Below the pieces are notes generated by a model that was not told the DNA's origin, did no database searches, and was given only the letters and a program-made list of their open reading frames with translations. Below, one piece after another: positions 17,715-25,163 of a DNA stretch of 55,097 nucleotides; positions within the stretch are counted from its first letter, which is position 1, and each line of letters starts with the position of its first letter. Source of the stretch: an uncultured Pseudomonadota bacterium (GTDB lineage: Bacteria; Pseudomonadota; Gammaproteobacteria; Ga0077536); assembly GCA_902597385.1 (NCBI GenBank), contig CACJXQ010000011.1:1-55097 (forward strand), read 5' to 3'. A program made the translations under genes and the position numbers.

Positions 17715-18011
17715 TCAGCTAGGATCGTAACCTTTCAACAAAACAAATTTGGCGTCGGAAGCGCTCTGTCTTATAGCTCTCGCGTTCGTATATTCAGGAG
17801 AATCATAAAAACTTCTAGCCGCCTTTTCATCTGAAAATTCCAACACCACCCACCGCGAATCTGCGTGCTCACCCTCTAGTGTCTGAACGTCACCACCCCT
17901 TACCACAAACTTACCCCCGTATTGTTCTATGATGCCCGGGGTAACCGCCGTATATTTTTTATACTGCTCAGGATCATTAATACTGACTTCGGCTATGACA
18001 TACGCTGGCAT
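17715..18011 (-). CDS. DUF1330 protein
   Basis: 98 aa ferredoxin-like-fold protein of the DUF1330 family. The opening AYVIAEVSINDPEQYKKY, the GGKFVVRGGD strand and the WVVLEFSDEKAARSFYDSPEY segment are diagnostic. Its biochemical role is unknown; the fold is related to dimeric alpha-beta barrel monooxygenases and it is common in catabolic neighbourhoods. A clear AGGAG lies 8 bases before the ATG. It is convergent with the SDR and downstream of the hidden AlpA-like gene and GST on the same strand. Confidence 0.88.
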   Translation of the reverse strand: MPAYVIAEVSINDPEQYKKYTAVTPGIIEQYGGKFVVRGGDVQTLEGEHADSRWVVLEFSDEKAARSFYDSPEYTNARAIRQSASDAKFVLLKGYDPS

Positions 18012-18059
18012 TTAAAATCTCCTAAAGTTAAGTCCTTTCTTTCTGAACTGTTTCACTAA

Positions 18060-18230
18060 TTAACCTCTATTCAGCAACCATTTTTTTATTACTTTCTCGT
18101 CCCAGCCAAAATTCCACGGACCGAGCGGCAAGGGTTTTGGCAATGACTTCGATTCTATGGCTTTTATTATTTCAGGGCGGCTCAAACCACTCATACCCAT
18201 TAACTGTTTCATTGTAACCAATGAATCCAC
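18060..18230 (-). CDS. small AlpA-like helix-turn-helix regulator (hidden gene)
   Basis: A 56-codon frame found by reading the gap between DUF1330 and GST. From residue 7 the protein reads MKQLMGMSGLSRPEIIKAI, followed by LPKPLPLGPWNFGW and a final IKKWLLNRG. This matches the AlpA / MerR-like winged HTH pattern: a Gly-Leu-Ser-Arg turn, a PKPxxLGP wing, a Gly-Trp strand and a C-terminal Trp-Leu helix. The start is GTG at 18228-18230, with AAGGA (18241-18245) 9 bases upstream overlapping the GST stop codon, so the two genes are probably coupled. An ATG at 18210-18212 is the alternative. AlpA proteins usually control prophage or island excision, but no such element is visible, so a local regulatory role is equally possible. 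Confidence 0.7.
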   Translation of the reverse strand: MDSLVTMKQLMGMSGLSRPEIIKAIESKSLPKPLPLGPWNFGWDEKVIKKWLLNRG

Positions 18231-18242
18231 TTCACAACATCC

Positions 18243-18851
18243 TTAAGTATTAATCGCTTTATCAAAAGCGTCTCGAGCTGCAATTCTTTCGATATATCTT
18301 TTCAGATTTTCAAGTTCATCTGACACACAACCCAAGCGGTTAGCCATATACAGTGCATGTCCCAACATTATATCCGCCCCAGAAAATTCACCAGCAAGAA
18401 AACTCTCTCCTATCAGAGATTCGTTTATCGGGGCGACCGACTTCGATAACAGTTTCTTAGCTTGAGCTAAAACACCTTCATCCCGTCTCTCAGGCGGCAG
18501 TAAAATAGTCTGCACAACAATTGTATTGATTGGTGGCATAACCATTCCCTCACAATAATGAAACCACTGTAAATAAGCTGGATAATTTGGACTTTCTACC
18601 GCAGGCTTCAATCGACCTTTGCCGTATCGCGACAGGATATATTCGATGATTGCTCCAGATTCATAAATAGTAATCTCACCATCCTCGAGCACAGGCACCC
18701 TACCTAGGGGGTGCCTTCCCCTGTGTTCATCGGATTTTAAAAATTTTGGATGAAATTCCATAGCATTCAAATCGTAAGGTAAAGATAGTTCTTCAAGTAA
18801 CCATACTATTCTTCCGGATCTAGAATTTGGCGCGTGATGTAATTTCAACAT
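18243..18851 (-). CDS. glutathione S-transferase
   Basis: 202 aa cytosolic GST. The N-terminal thioredoxin-like domain (about 1-78) starts with LKLHHAPNSRSGRIVWLLEEL, where a Ser near residue 10-12 is the likely glutathione-activating residue. VPVLEDG with the cis-Pro and ESGAIIEYI follow, then an all-helical domain containing the GADIMLG N-capping box. It conjugates or reduces electrophiles with glutathione, and could detoxify epoxides or halides made by the neighbouring P450 and HHDH-like enzymes; this is inference. GAGGT precedes the ATG. Its stop codon overlaps the ribosome site of the AlpA-like gene. Confidence 0.92.
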   Translation of the reverse strand: MLKLHHAPNSRSGRIVWLLEELSLPYDLNAMEFHPKFLKSDEHRGRHPLGRVPVLEDGEITIYESGAIIEYILSRYGKGRLKPAVESPNYPAYLQWFHYCEGMVMPPINTIVVQTILLPPERRDEGVLAQAKKLLSKSVAPINESLIGESFLAGEFSGADIMLGHALYMANRLGCVSDELENLKRYIERIAARDAFDKAINT

Positions 18852-18943
18852 TTGTATTTACCTCATAGTCTTTGCAATAAAGAATAAATCCTAATTCGAG
18901 TTTATTCCAATTGCTTGCGCTAGTTTTGTCAAATAAAAACATC

Positions 18944-20716
18944 TTATAAAGGAAACACGATCAGTATAAGTGGAACCGATATAGCTAAAACTAAGATCTC
19001 AACTAGCAATCCCATCCTCCAGTAGTCTCCAAATTTATAGCCCCCAGGCCCCATTATTAACGTATTATTTTGATGACCAATCGGCGTAAGAAAAGCACAT
19101 GAGGCTGCAATCGCCACACCCATGAGGAATGGATCGGGAGATAAATCAAGCTTACCAGCAATATGAAATGCGACCGGAGCCCCTATTACTGCAATTGCCG
19201 TATTATTCAATATGTCTGACAGAGTCATAATCGCCATCATGAAAACTAAAAGCACTATCCAAGCATCCATCCCATCGCAAACAGCAAGAAGCGTATTCGC
19301 TAGCGTCAAGGTACCGCCTGCGTCTTCCAAGGCGACACCTAGAGGAAGCATGCTCCCTAACAATACAATGACAGGCCAATTCACTTGCTTGTAAAGTGTT
19401 CTTAGTGGAACGATTCCGAGCAAAACAAATATTGCTGAAATCATAGCTAAGGCTAGCACCAAACTAATAACTTTAAAGATTGCCATCCCTATAAAAAACA
19501 AAAAAATGGTGCCTACAATTCCTGCATGCTCATACCGTGTGACTACAATACCCCTTTCTACAAGTGGCAAAACCCCAAGCCACTGAATAACGTCTGAAAC
19601 AGCATCAGGTTCCCCTAGCAAGAGTAAGGTGTCTCCCGCACGGATGGGCTCATGCCTCACCCTGTTTTTTATTCGCCGCTTTCCCGAACGAGAAATTCCT
19701 AGCAAAGTAATACCTTTCTTTGCTCTGAGTCTGAGCGACAATGCGGTACGACCCTCAATTCGAGCACCTACCGGGACAACTACTTCGGAGATTTTTAAAT
19801 CACCTAATAAGATATTAAGACCCGGCTGCTCCCCAAAATAATCCACGCCGATCTCTCCTTTGAAAGTATCAACGTCTCGAGGCAACCCCTCTACTAATAT
19901 CAAATCATTTTCTCTTAAAATTTGAGAATAAGAATATCCAGGCAATCGCGCACCATTGCGGACCAAACCAATAACCTCTATATCTGCCTTTTCAGCCACT
20001 ATTTGAAGAGCGCCAACCTTTTCGTTAATGTAATCACAACCTTCTGGAACTGATAACTCCACGACATACTCAGCAGGATCAATGAAGCCTCTATGCTTTT
20101 CGCGCGAACCTCGATTAGGAATGAGCCTCCATCCGATTGATGCGATGACGATCAGACCAGCGACAGCACACATGCCTCCTACAGGAAGATAATCAAACAT
20201 TTCAAAGGCTTCACCTAACTGTTCCTCACGATATAGCGAAATGATAATGTTAGGAGGCGTGCCTATCATAGTAGTCATGCCTCCTAAAATAGTCGCAAAA
20301 GAAAGAGGCATTAGAGTATCTGACACTTTGAACCCAGCTTTTTCACCAACCTCTTTATTTATCGGAAGAAGCAATGCCATCGCTGCTATATTATTCATAA
20401 CTGCGGACAACATCGCCCCAGTTAAACCAAATATCGAAATATGAATAGTTATACTTCGAGCTTTTTGCTCTAAAACCTTACTTACGAGATTAACAAACCC
20501 AGAGTTAAACAGACCAGCCGAAATTATGAGAACTAAAGCCACTACTACTGTGGCAGGATGACCGAAACCACTTAAGGCTTGCTGGTCATCAACTATACCC
20601 AAGGCCCACGCTACTAAAAGGCCACAGAAGGAAACCAAATCGTACCGAAATTTACCCCATAAAAAAAATGCAAAAACACAGATAAATATTATGAATAAAC
20701 TCGATTGCTCTGTCAT
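18944..20716 (-). CDS. SLC13-family permease with two RCK_C (TrkA-C) domains
   Basis: 590 aa inner-membrane protein: an N-terminal transport half (about 1-200), two tandem RCK_C regulatory domains in the cytoplasm (about 215-290 and 305-390), then a second transport half. LPLSFATILGGMTTMIGTPPN and the matching LLGSMLPLGVALEDAG and LTPIGHQNNTLIMGPGG are the inverted-repeat signature loops of the divalent-anion:Na+ symporters. Substrates in the family are sulfate, dicarboxylates or other small anions. It starts 19 bases after the formate-THF ligase stop codon on the same strand, so the two are probably co-transcribed; a carboxylate feeding one-carbon metabolism would make sense but is unproven. 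Confidence 0.88.
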   Translation of the reverse strand: MTEQSSLFIIFICVFAFFLWGKFRYDLVSFCGLLVAWALGIVDDQQALSGFGHPATVVVALVLIISAGLFNSGFVNLVSKVLEQKARSITIHISIFGLTGAMLSAVMNNIAAMALLLPINKEVGEKAGFKVSDTLMPLSFATILGGMTTMIGTPPNIIISLYREEQLGEAFEMFDYLPVGGMCAVAGLIVIASIGWRLIPNRGSREKHRGFIDPAEYVVELSVPEGCDYINEKVGALQIVAEKADIEVIGLVRNGARLPGYSYSQILRENDLILVEGLPRDVDTFKGEIGVDYFGEQPGLNILLGDLKISEVVVPVGARIEGRTALSLRLRAKKGITLLGISRSGKRRIKNRVRHEPIRAGDTLLLLGEPDAVSDVIQWLGVLPLVERGIVVTRYEHAGIVGTIFLFFIGMAIFKVISLVLALAMISAIFVLLGIVPLRTLYKQVNWPVIVLLGSMLPLGVALEDAGGTLTLANTLLAVCDGMDAWIVLLVFMMAIMTLSDILNNTAIAVIGAPVAFHIAGKLDLSPDPFLMGVAIAASCAFLTPIGHQNNTLIMGPGGYKFGDYWRMGLLVEILVLAISVPLILIVFPL

Positions 20717-20735
20717 CTTATGAGCTGATAATTAA

Positions 20736-22406
20736 TTAAAATAGACCAGATATTTTTCCGTTAGCGGAGACATCAATTCGTTCCGCCGAGGGTATTTTCG
20801 GCAATCCAGGCATAGTCATTATATTACCTGCGATTACAATTATAAATCCCGCCCCAGCGGCAACTTTAACCTCTCTGACATCTAAAACGTGGCCAGAAGG
20901 CGCCCCTCTGAGAGTAGGATCTGTCGAAAAAGACATTTGAGTCTTAGCAATGCAAATAGGCATCTGGCCGTGATCTTTTTGTAAGGCCTCTATCTTGTCT
21001 CTCACCTTCCTATCTGCAGTGATCCCTGATGCACGATAAATGTTTTTAGCTACCGCTTCGATTTTATCCCATATGGGCACATCATCTGTGTACAAATAAC
21101 GGTGTTTTGAAGAAGAGGAAGCAATCGATTCAACAACCTTTGTTGCCAGGTCTTCAGCTCCTAAACCGCCATCAGCCCAGTGGTGCGCTACGGAAACCTC
21201 TACCCCCATTGATAGCACCTTGTCCTTTAACAGATTAATTTCCGCTTCAGAGTCTGCCGAAAAATGATTTATTGCCACTATGCAATCGAGACCAAGTTTA
21301 TTTTTCACATTATCAATATGGCGTTCTAAATTTACGAATCCTTTTTCCAATGCCGATAGGTTTTCTTGCGCTAAATCCTTTATTTCTAAACCGCCGTGGT
21401 ATTTTAAGGCTCTGATTGTCGCTACCAGCACAACTATGGCTGGCTTCAGCTTTCCGATTCTACACTTAATATCAACAAATTTTTCCGCTCCCAAATCTGC
21501 GCCGAAGCCTGCCTCCGTAACCACATAATCTGCCAGACCCAACGCAGTCTTAGTAGCAATTATAGAATTACATCCGTGCGCAATATTTGCAAAAGGACCT
21601 CCATGAATAAAAGCTAAATTATTCTCTAAAGTCTGGACGATATTGGGATTCAAAGCATCTTTCAATAGAGCAGTCATTGCCCCATGTGCATTAAGCTCAG
21701 AGGCCAATACTGGGCGTCTTTTACCTTTAGTATAGGCAACTATGATCATCCCTAAGCGATTCTTTAGGTCAACAATTGACTCAGCAAGACAAAAAATTGC
21801 CATTACCTCAGATGCGACGGTTATATCGAAGCCATCTTCTCTCAAGAATCCATTCGCCGCTCCGCCCATTCCTACCACCACACTTCTGAGACTCCGATCA
21901 TTCATATCCAGCACTCGCTTATGAACTATTGCCCTGGAATCTATATCAAGGGCATTACCGTGATGAATATGATTATCTATCATGGCTGCTAACAAATTAT
22001 GCGCAGCCGTTATCGCATGAAAATCTCCAGTGAAGTGTAAATTAATGTCCTCCATCGGAACAACTTGGGCGTACCCTCCACCTGCAGCTCCGCCTTTTAT
22101 ACCAAAACAAGGTCCAAGCGATGGCTCTCTTAGACAGATAATAGTTTTTTTACCAATCCTATTTAGGGCGTCACCAAGCCCTACAGTAGTGGTAGTTTTC
22201 CCCTCCCCAGCAGGAGTAGGACTAATAGCTGAAACCAATATTAAATTTCCCTCAAAGTCAGATTTCAGAGACTCTTCATCAATTACATATTTCGCCTTGT
22301 AGTGCCCATAAGGTTCTAATCTTTCCTTGGAAATGCCAAAAAGATCTTCGCAGAGTTCAATAATAGGTTTCTTTTTGGCCGCATAAGCAATTTCAATATC
22401 AGACAT
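20736..22406 (-). CDS. fhs: formate--tetrahydrofolate ligase
   Basis: 556 aa, full length for the family. The P-loop is [10 protein letters not shown] (64-73), followed by [26 protein letters not shown] and [15 protein letters not shown], all diagnostic. It makes 10-formyl-THF from formate, ATP and THF in the cytoplasm. The gene precedes the SLC13 permease in a likely two-gene operon. The 118-base leader contains a small hairpin (22431-22452). In this accessory region it may capture formate released by oxidative demethylation or ring cleavage; that is inference. Confidence 0.97.
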   Translation of the reverse strand: MSDIEIAYAAKKKPIIELCEDLFGISKERLEPYGHYKAKYVIDEESLKSDFEGNLILVSAISPTPAGEGKTTTTVGLGDALNRIGKKTIICLREPSLGPCFGIKGGAAGGGYAQVVPMEDINLHFTGDFHAITAAHNLLAAMIDNHIHHGNALDIDSRAIVHKRVLDMNDRSLRSVVVGMGGAANGFLREDGFDITVASEVMAIFCLAESIVDLKNRLGMIIVAYTKGKRRPVLASELNAHGAMTALLKDALNPNIVQTLENNLAFIHGGPFANIAHGCNSIIATKTALGLADYVVTEAGFGADLGAEKFVDIKCRIGKLKPAIVVLVATIRALKYHGGLEIKDLAQENLSALEKGFVNLERHIDNVKNKLGLDCIVAINHFSADSEAEINLLKDKVLSMGVEVSVAHHWADGGLGAEDLATKVVESIASSSSKHRYLYTDDVPIWDKIEAVAKNIYRASGITADRKVRDKIEALQKDHGQMPICIAKTQMSFSTDPTLRGAPSGHVLDVREVKVAAGAGFIIVIAGNIMTMPGLPKIPSAERIDVSANGKISGLF

Positions 22407-22430
22407 CTAGTTCCCCTACAATATCTAGCG

Positions 22431-22452
22431 TCAAAGGTGATCTTGCCTTTGA
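22431..22452 (-). promoter_or_regulatory. small hairpin in the fhs leader
   Basis: Seven-base perfect arms TCAAAGG (22431-22437) and CCTTTGA (22446-22452) with an 8-base loop, ending 24 bases before the fhs ATG. It could affect translation or mRNA stability, or be chance. It does not match a tetrahydrofolate or glycine riboswitch that I know. Confidence 0.3.
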
Positions 22453-22524
22453 AAACAAAACCAGGAATAGAGTAAAACCAAAGAAAGGCTTTCTTATTCA
22501 TCTAAGGTCTGTCATCATAAATGG

Positions 22525-22986
22525 ATGAAAGCAATCTTCACAGCATTTTTTTTATTTCTTGTATGCAATCACATAACAGGTCCCGCTTGGGCCTTTGATT
22601 CTCAAGATTTAGAGAATTTCGAGCTACTCAAGATATGTGAAAATTGTGACTTATCTGAAGCAAACTTAAAATACGGCGACCTAAAAAATGCTGTTCTCAA
22701 GAACACTAATCTAGAAGGCGCTAACTTACATGCTGCAGACCTAAGCGGCGCGGATCTTACTGGCGCTAATTTAAAAGATGCCAACCTTTCTGAGGCGGAT
22801 CTGAATGGAGCTGTACTCCGTGGTGTGGACGCTACAGGAGCTGATTTCGACAATGTGAACTTCCTGAGAGCTGATCTTAGGGAGGCGAACCTCTCTACTC
22901 TGGATGTAAGTTTGGAAAGATTGGAGGGAGCCACATTATGCAACACGATTATCAAATCAGGAACTCAAAACAAGAATTGTCGTTAG
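22525..22986 (+). CDS. exported pentapeptide-repeat protein
   Basis: 153 aa. A Sec signal peptide (hydrophobic 5-14, cleavage after AWA near residue 23) precedes a CENC pair and then about fifteen A(D/N)LxxANL-type pentapeptide repeats (about 43-125), which fold as a right-handed square beta helix. A C-terminal CNT and a final Asn-Cys may form a disulfide with the N-terminal Cys pair. Its function is unknown; family members act in protein interaction or DNA mimicry, but the signal peptide argues for the periplasm. It is a single gene divergent from fhs, with no clear ribosome site. Confidence 0.85.
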   Translation: MKAIFTAFFLFLVCNHITGPAWAFDSQDLENFELLKICENCDLSEANLKYGDLKNAVLKNTNLEGANLHAADLSGADLTGANLKDANLSEADLNGAVLRGVDATGADFDNVNFLRADLREANLSTLDVSLERLEGATLCNTIIKSGTQNKNCR

Positions 22987-23015
22987 AGTTTTGCAGCGAA
23001 AAAAATATAGTGTTT

Positions 23016-23849
23016 CTACTGGCCAGAAAATTTAGCAGACCTCTTTTCTATAAAGTGGGCTACACCTTCCGCAAAGTCCTCTGATTCAAAACTCTTCAAC
23101 ATCTCTGAATTTCCTGTCTCTATCGCACCAGTCAGACTTTGGAATTGGGCAGCATATAATTGGCTCTTTATAACGCGAATAGATCTAGGGGAGACGTTTC
23201 TTGCCAAATCGACGGCATACTCATTAACCTTTTGCATGAATGTATCGTCCGGAAAAACTTCCGATACGAAGCCTAACCGCAGACCCTCTTTTGAATCAAA
23301 TTTTCGAGCAGATATAAGTAGCTCTAAGGCAGCTGCAAAACCAACTACTTTTGGTAGCATCCAACTTATTCCATGCTCGGCAATAAGACCTCTTCGCGAA
23401 AACGCTGTAGTAAATTTTGCAGACTCTGATGAAAAGCGAACATCGGAGTACATAGCCATAATCATTCCCAAGCCGGCACAGGGTCCGTTAATGGCCGCAA
23501 TTATAGGCTTGGTCACTGATGGGAAGTAGGAGTATCGGTTGGCAAAATCGGGCGGTAACTCCAACGAATTCTCAATCCGAGAAAAACTGTCGTTTTGACG
23601 ACTGGAATCCGAAGAGGATTGAGACTCTTGAACATCGTTTAGAAGTGACATATCGGCTCCAGCACAAAAACCTCGTCCTTCTCCAGTCAATATAATCACT
23701 CGCACCTCAGAAGAACTAGAAGCGCAATTCATAGCATCCTTTAGTTCACTTTCCATCTTGTGAGTCCAAGCATTCAAGAATTCGGGTCGATTCAATCTAA
23801 TAGTAAGAATACTATCCTTGAGATCGCATTTGATATCTTCATACTCCAT
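23016..23849 (-). CDS. enoyl-CoA hydratase/isomerase family protein
   Basis: 277 aa crotonase-fold protein. The first oxyanion-hole segment is GRGFCAGADM and the second AAINGPCAGLGM. RRGLIAEHGISWMLP carries the Glu at the usual second catalytic position. It hydrates or isomerises a 2-enoyl-CoA in the cytoplasm. An insert rich in Ser and Gln (QESQSSSDSSRQ) lies between the oxyanion segments, where similar proteins have a variable loop. CAGGAGAAG precedes the ATG. It is the last of three leftward genes with the SCP2-hydrolase and the PQQ dehydrogenase, fitting CoA-linked breakdown of an alcohol-derived acid. Confidence 0.92.
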   Translation of the reverse strand: MEYEDIKCDLKDSILTIRLNRPEFLNAWTHKMESELKDAMNCASSSSEVRVIILTGEGRGFCAGADMSLLNDVQESQSSSDSSRQNDSFSRIENSLELPPDFANRYSYFPSVTKPIIAAINGPCAGLGMIMAMYSDVRFSSESAKFTTAFSRRGLIAEHGISWMLPKVVGFAAALELLISARKFDSKEGLRLGFVSEVFPDDTFMQKVNEYAVDLARNVSPRSIRVIKSQLYAAQFQSLTGAIETGNSEMLKSFESEDFAEGVAHFIEKRSAKFSGQ

Positions 23850-23873
23850 ACCTACTTCTCCTGCTAATTCAGA

Positions 23874-25130
23874 TCAGCCCGTAATATCTACAATATCTTC
23901 AAGAGTCCGTACTAATGTTGGCCGAAAAATATCGTAGTTTTCACTCATAGGAAAATGACCCAAGCCTTCTAGCATTTCATAATTTACTTCCCCTATCGCC
24001 TCGGCAGATTTCTCAACATGCTCGGGAGGGCAAGTAAAATCAAATTCACCTGAGTACATGTAAATAGGAACTTTAGACGCGTCTATCCTCTCTGCCCTTT
24101 TCTCGTCACTATTTTCGACTCCCCACAAATGCAGGTCATTTCTTAAACTTCGAGGATGAGCAGTTTGGCACATTCTATTGATTTGCCGATCCCATCTAGA
24201 AATTTTAGGAGGCATAACAGAGTCAACCAAGCCAGCATTTGTCATAATGGTGTTCACTTTCGGATCTATCCACCAGTCATGATAAAATCCATAAGTGGGA
24301 GTAGCTCCCGCCAAAGCTATAAAACCTCTAAATAATTCTGGAAATCTCTCTGCTAAATGAAGAGCTATCACACCACCTATGCTGCAACCAATAAAAATTG
24401 GTCTCTCTAATTTCAAAGATTTCGCAAAATTAACCACGAAATCTGTCGCCCAAGCAGACCTTAGAAGATGGTCTTCACCAAAAAAATTCTTTTCAAAAGG
24501 AGGGTCTGATTTACCATGAGAAGGTAAGTCATATGCATAGAACTTATATTTTTTCGTTAATTCTCGATCCTCGAGGAGATAACGCCATTGTCTATTCTCG
24601 TTGCCAGCAGTATGTTGACAAATAACCGGTATTCCTTCGCCTGCCTCGAAATAAAAAACTTTATGCCGACACTCGTCTACCACTACGTTTGTGTAGCGAC
24701 CAACAGCTTGCCACTCCTCTAAGTACTTAGGATCTGGTGGAATCTCAATCTCACCGTTGAGCTCACGCCCAACCCGAACCCATTCCGCAAGAGTCGACAG
24801 TTGCTGAAAGACCAACTGTATATTCCCTTCGAATTTCATCTCCCCAATCGCTATAAGACTAAAAATGTCGTGATACATCGCCGGCGGACTCGGCAGAAAA
24901 AGTTTTCCCCAGACTTCTGTATCAGCCGCAAGCGTAAAAACGCTATCAACCAAGGGTCCCCCATCCATAATGATATGATCTATCTTCCCAGTTAATACCT
25001 TAAAAGTGTAGCGCGAATCACCTATGGCTAAGGTGATGGAATCACTAAATTGCCGACCATTATTTTGACAACTGTCATCACCATTAATAGCATCCACCCA
25101 GCCTTCTACCCATTCCTTATCTATTAACAT
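23874..25130 (-). CDS. alpha/beta hydrolase with N-terminal SCP2-like domain
   Basis: 418 aa fusion. Residues about 1-120 look like a sterol-carrier-protein-2-type lipid-binding domain: ITLAIGD, YTFKVLTGKI, FTLAADTEVWGKLF and a final KFEGNIQLVFQQL. The remainder is an alpha/beta hydrolase with FIGCSIGG (nucleophile Ser250), Asp364 in GEFDFTCP and His392 in GLGHFP. The SCP2 part could present a hydrophobic substrate (sterol, terpenoid or acyl chain) to the hydrolase, which may act on esters, lactones or epoxides. GGAGA lies before the ATG. It sits between the enoyl-CoA hydratase and the PQQ dehydrogenase. The SCP2 call is by pattern only. Confidence 0.75.
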   Translation of the reverse strand: MLIDKEWVEGWVDAINGDDSCQNNGRQFSDSITLAIGDSRYTFKVLTGKIDHIIMDGGPLVDSVFTLAADTEVWGKLFLPSPPAMYHDIFSLIAIGEMKFEGNIQLVFQQLSTLAEWVRVGRELNGEIEIPPDPKYLEEWQAVGRYTNVVVDECRHKVFYFEAGEGIPVICQHTAGNENRQWRYLLEDRELTKKYKFYAYDLPSHGKSDPPFEKNFFGEDHLLRSAWATDFVVNFAKSLKLERPIFIGCSIGGVIALHLAERFPELFRGFIALAGATPTYGFYHDWWIDPKVNTIMTNAGLVDSVMPPKISRWDRQINRMCQTAHPRSLRNDLHLWGVENSDEKRAERIDASKVPIYMYSGEFDFTCPPEHVEKSAEAIGEVNYEMLEGLGHFPMSENYDIFRPTLVRTLEDIVDITG

Positions 25131-25163
25131 TACTTATCTCCGCGTTTAATCCTCGTTTTAAGT

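Noticed and set aside
18060..18230. Prophage or island suggested by the AlpA-like gene
   Set aside because: No integrase, attachment repeat, phage or plasmid gene lies nearby; the only tRNA (37000) is far away and has no repeat.
22602..22955. 117-codon frame opposite the pentapeptide-repeat gene
   Set aside because: The periodic codons of the repeat create an open antisense frame with a Ser/Arg/Ala-rich product; the sense frame has the signal peptide and repeats.
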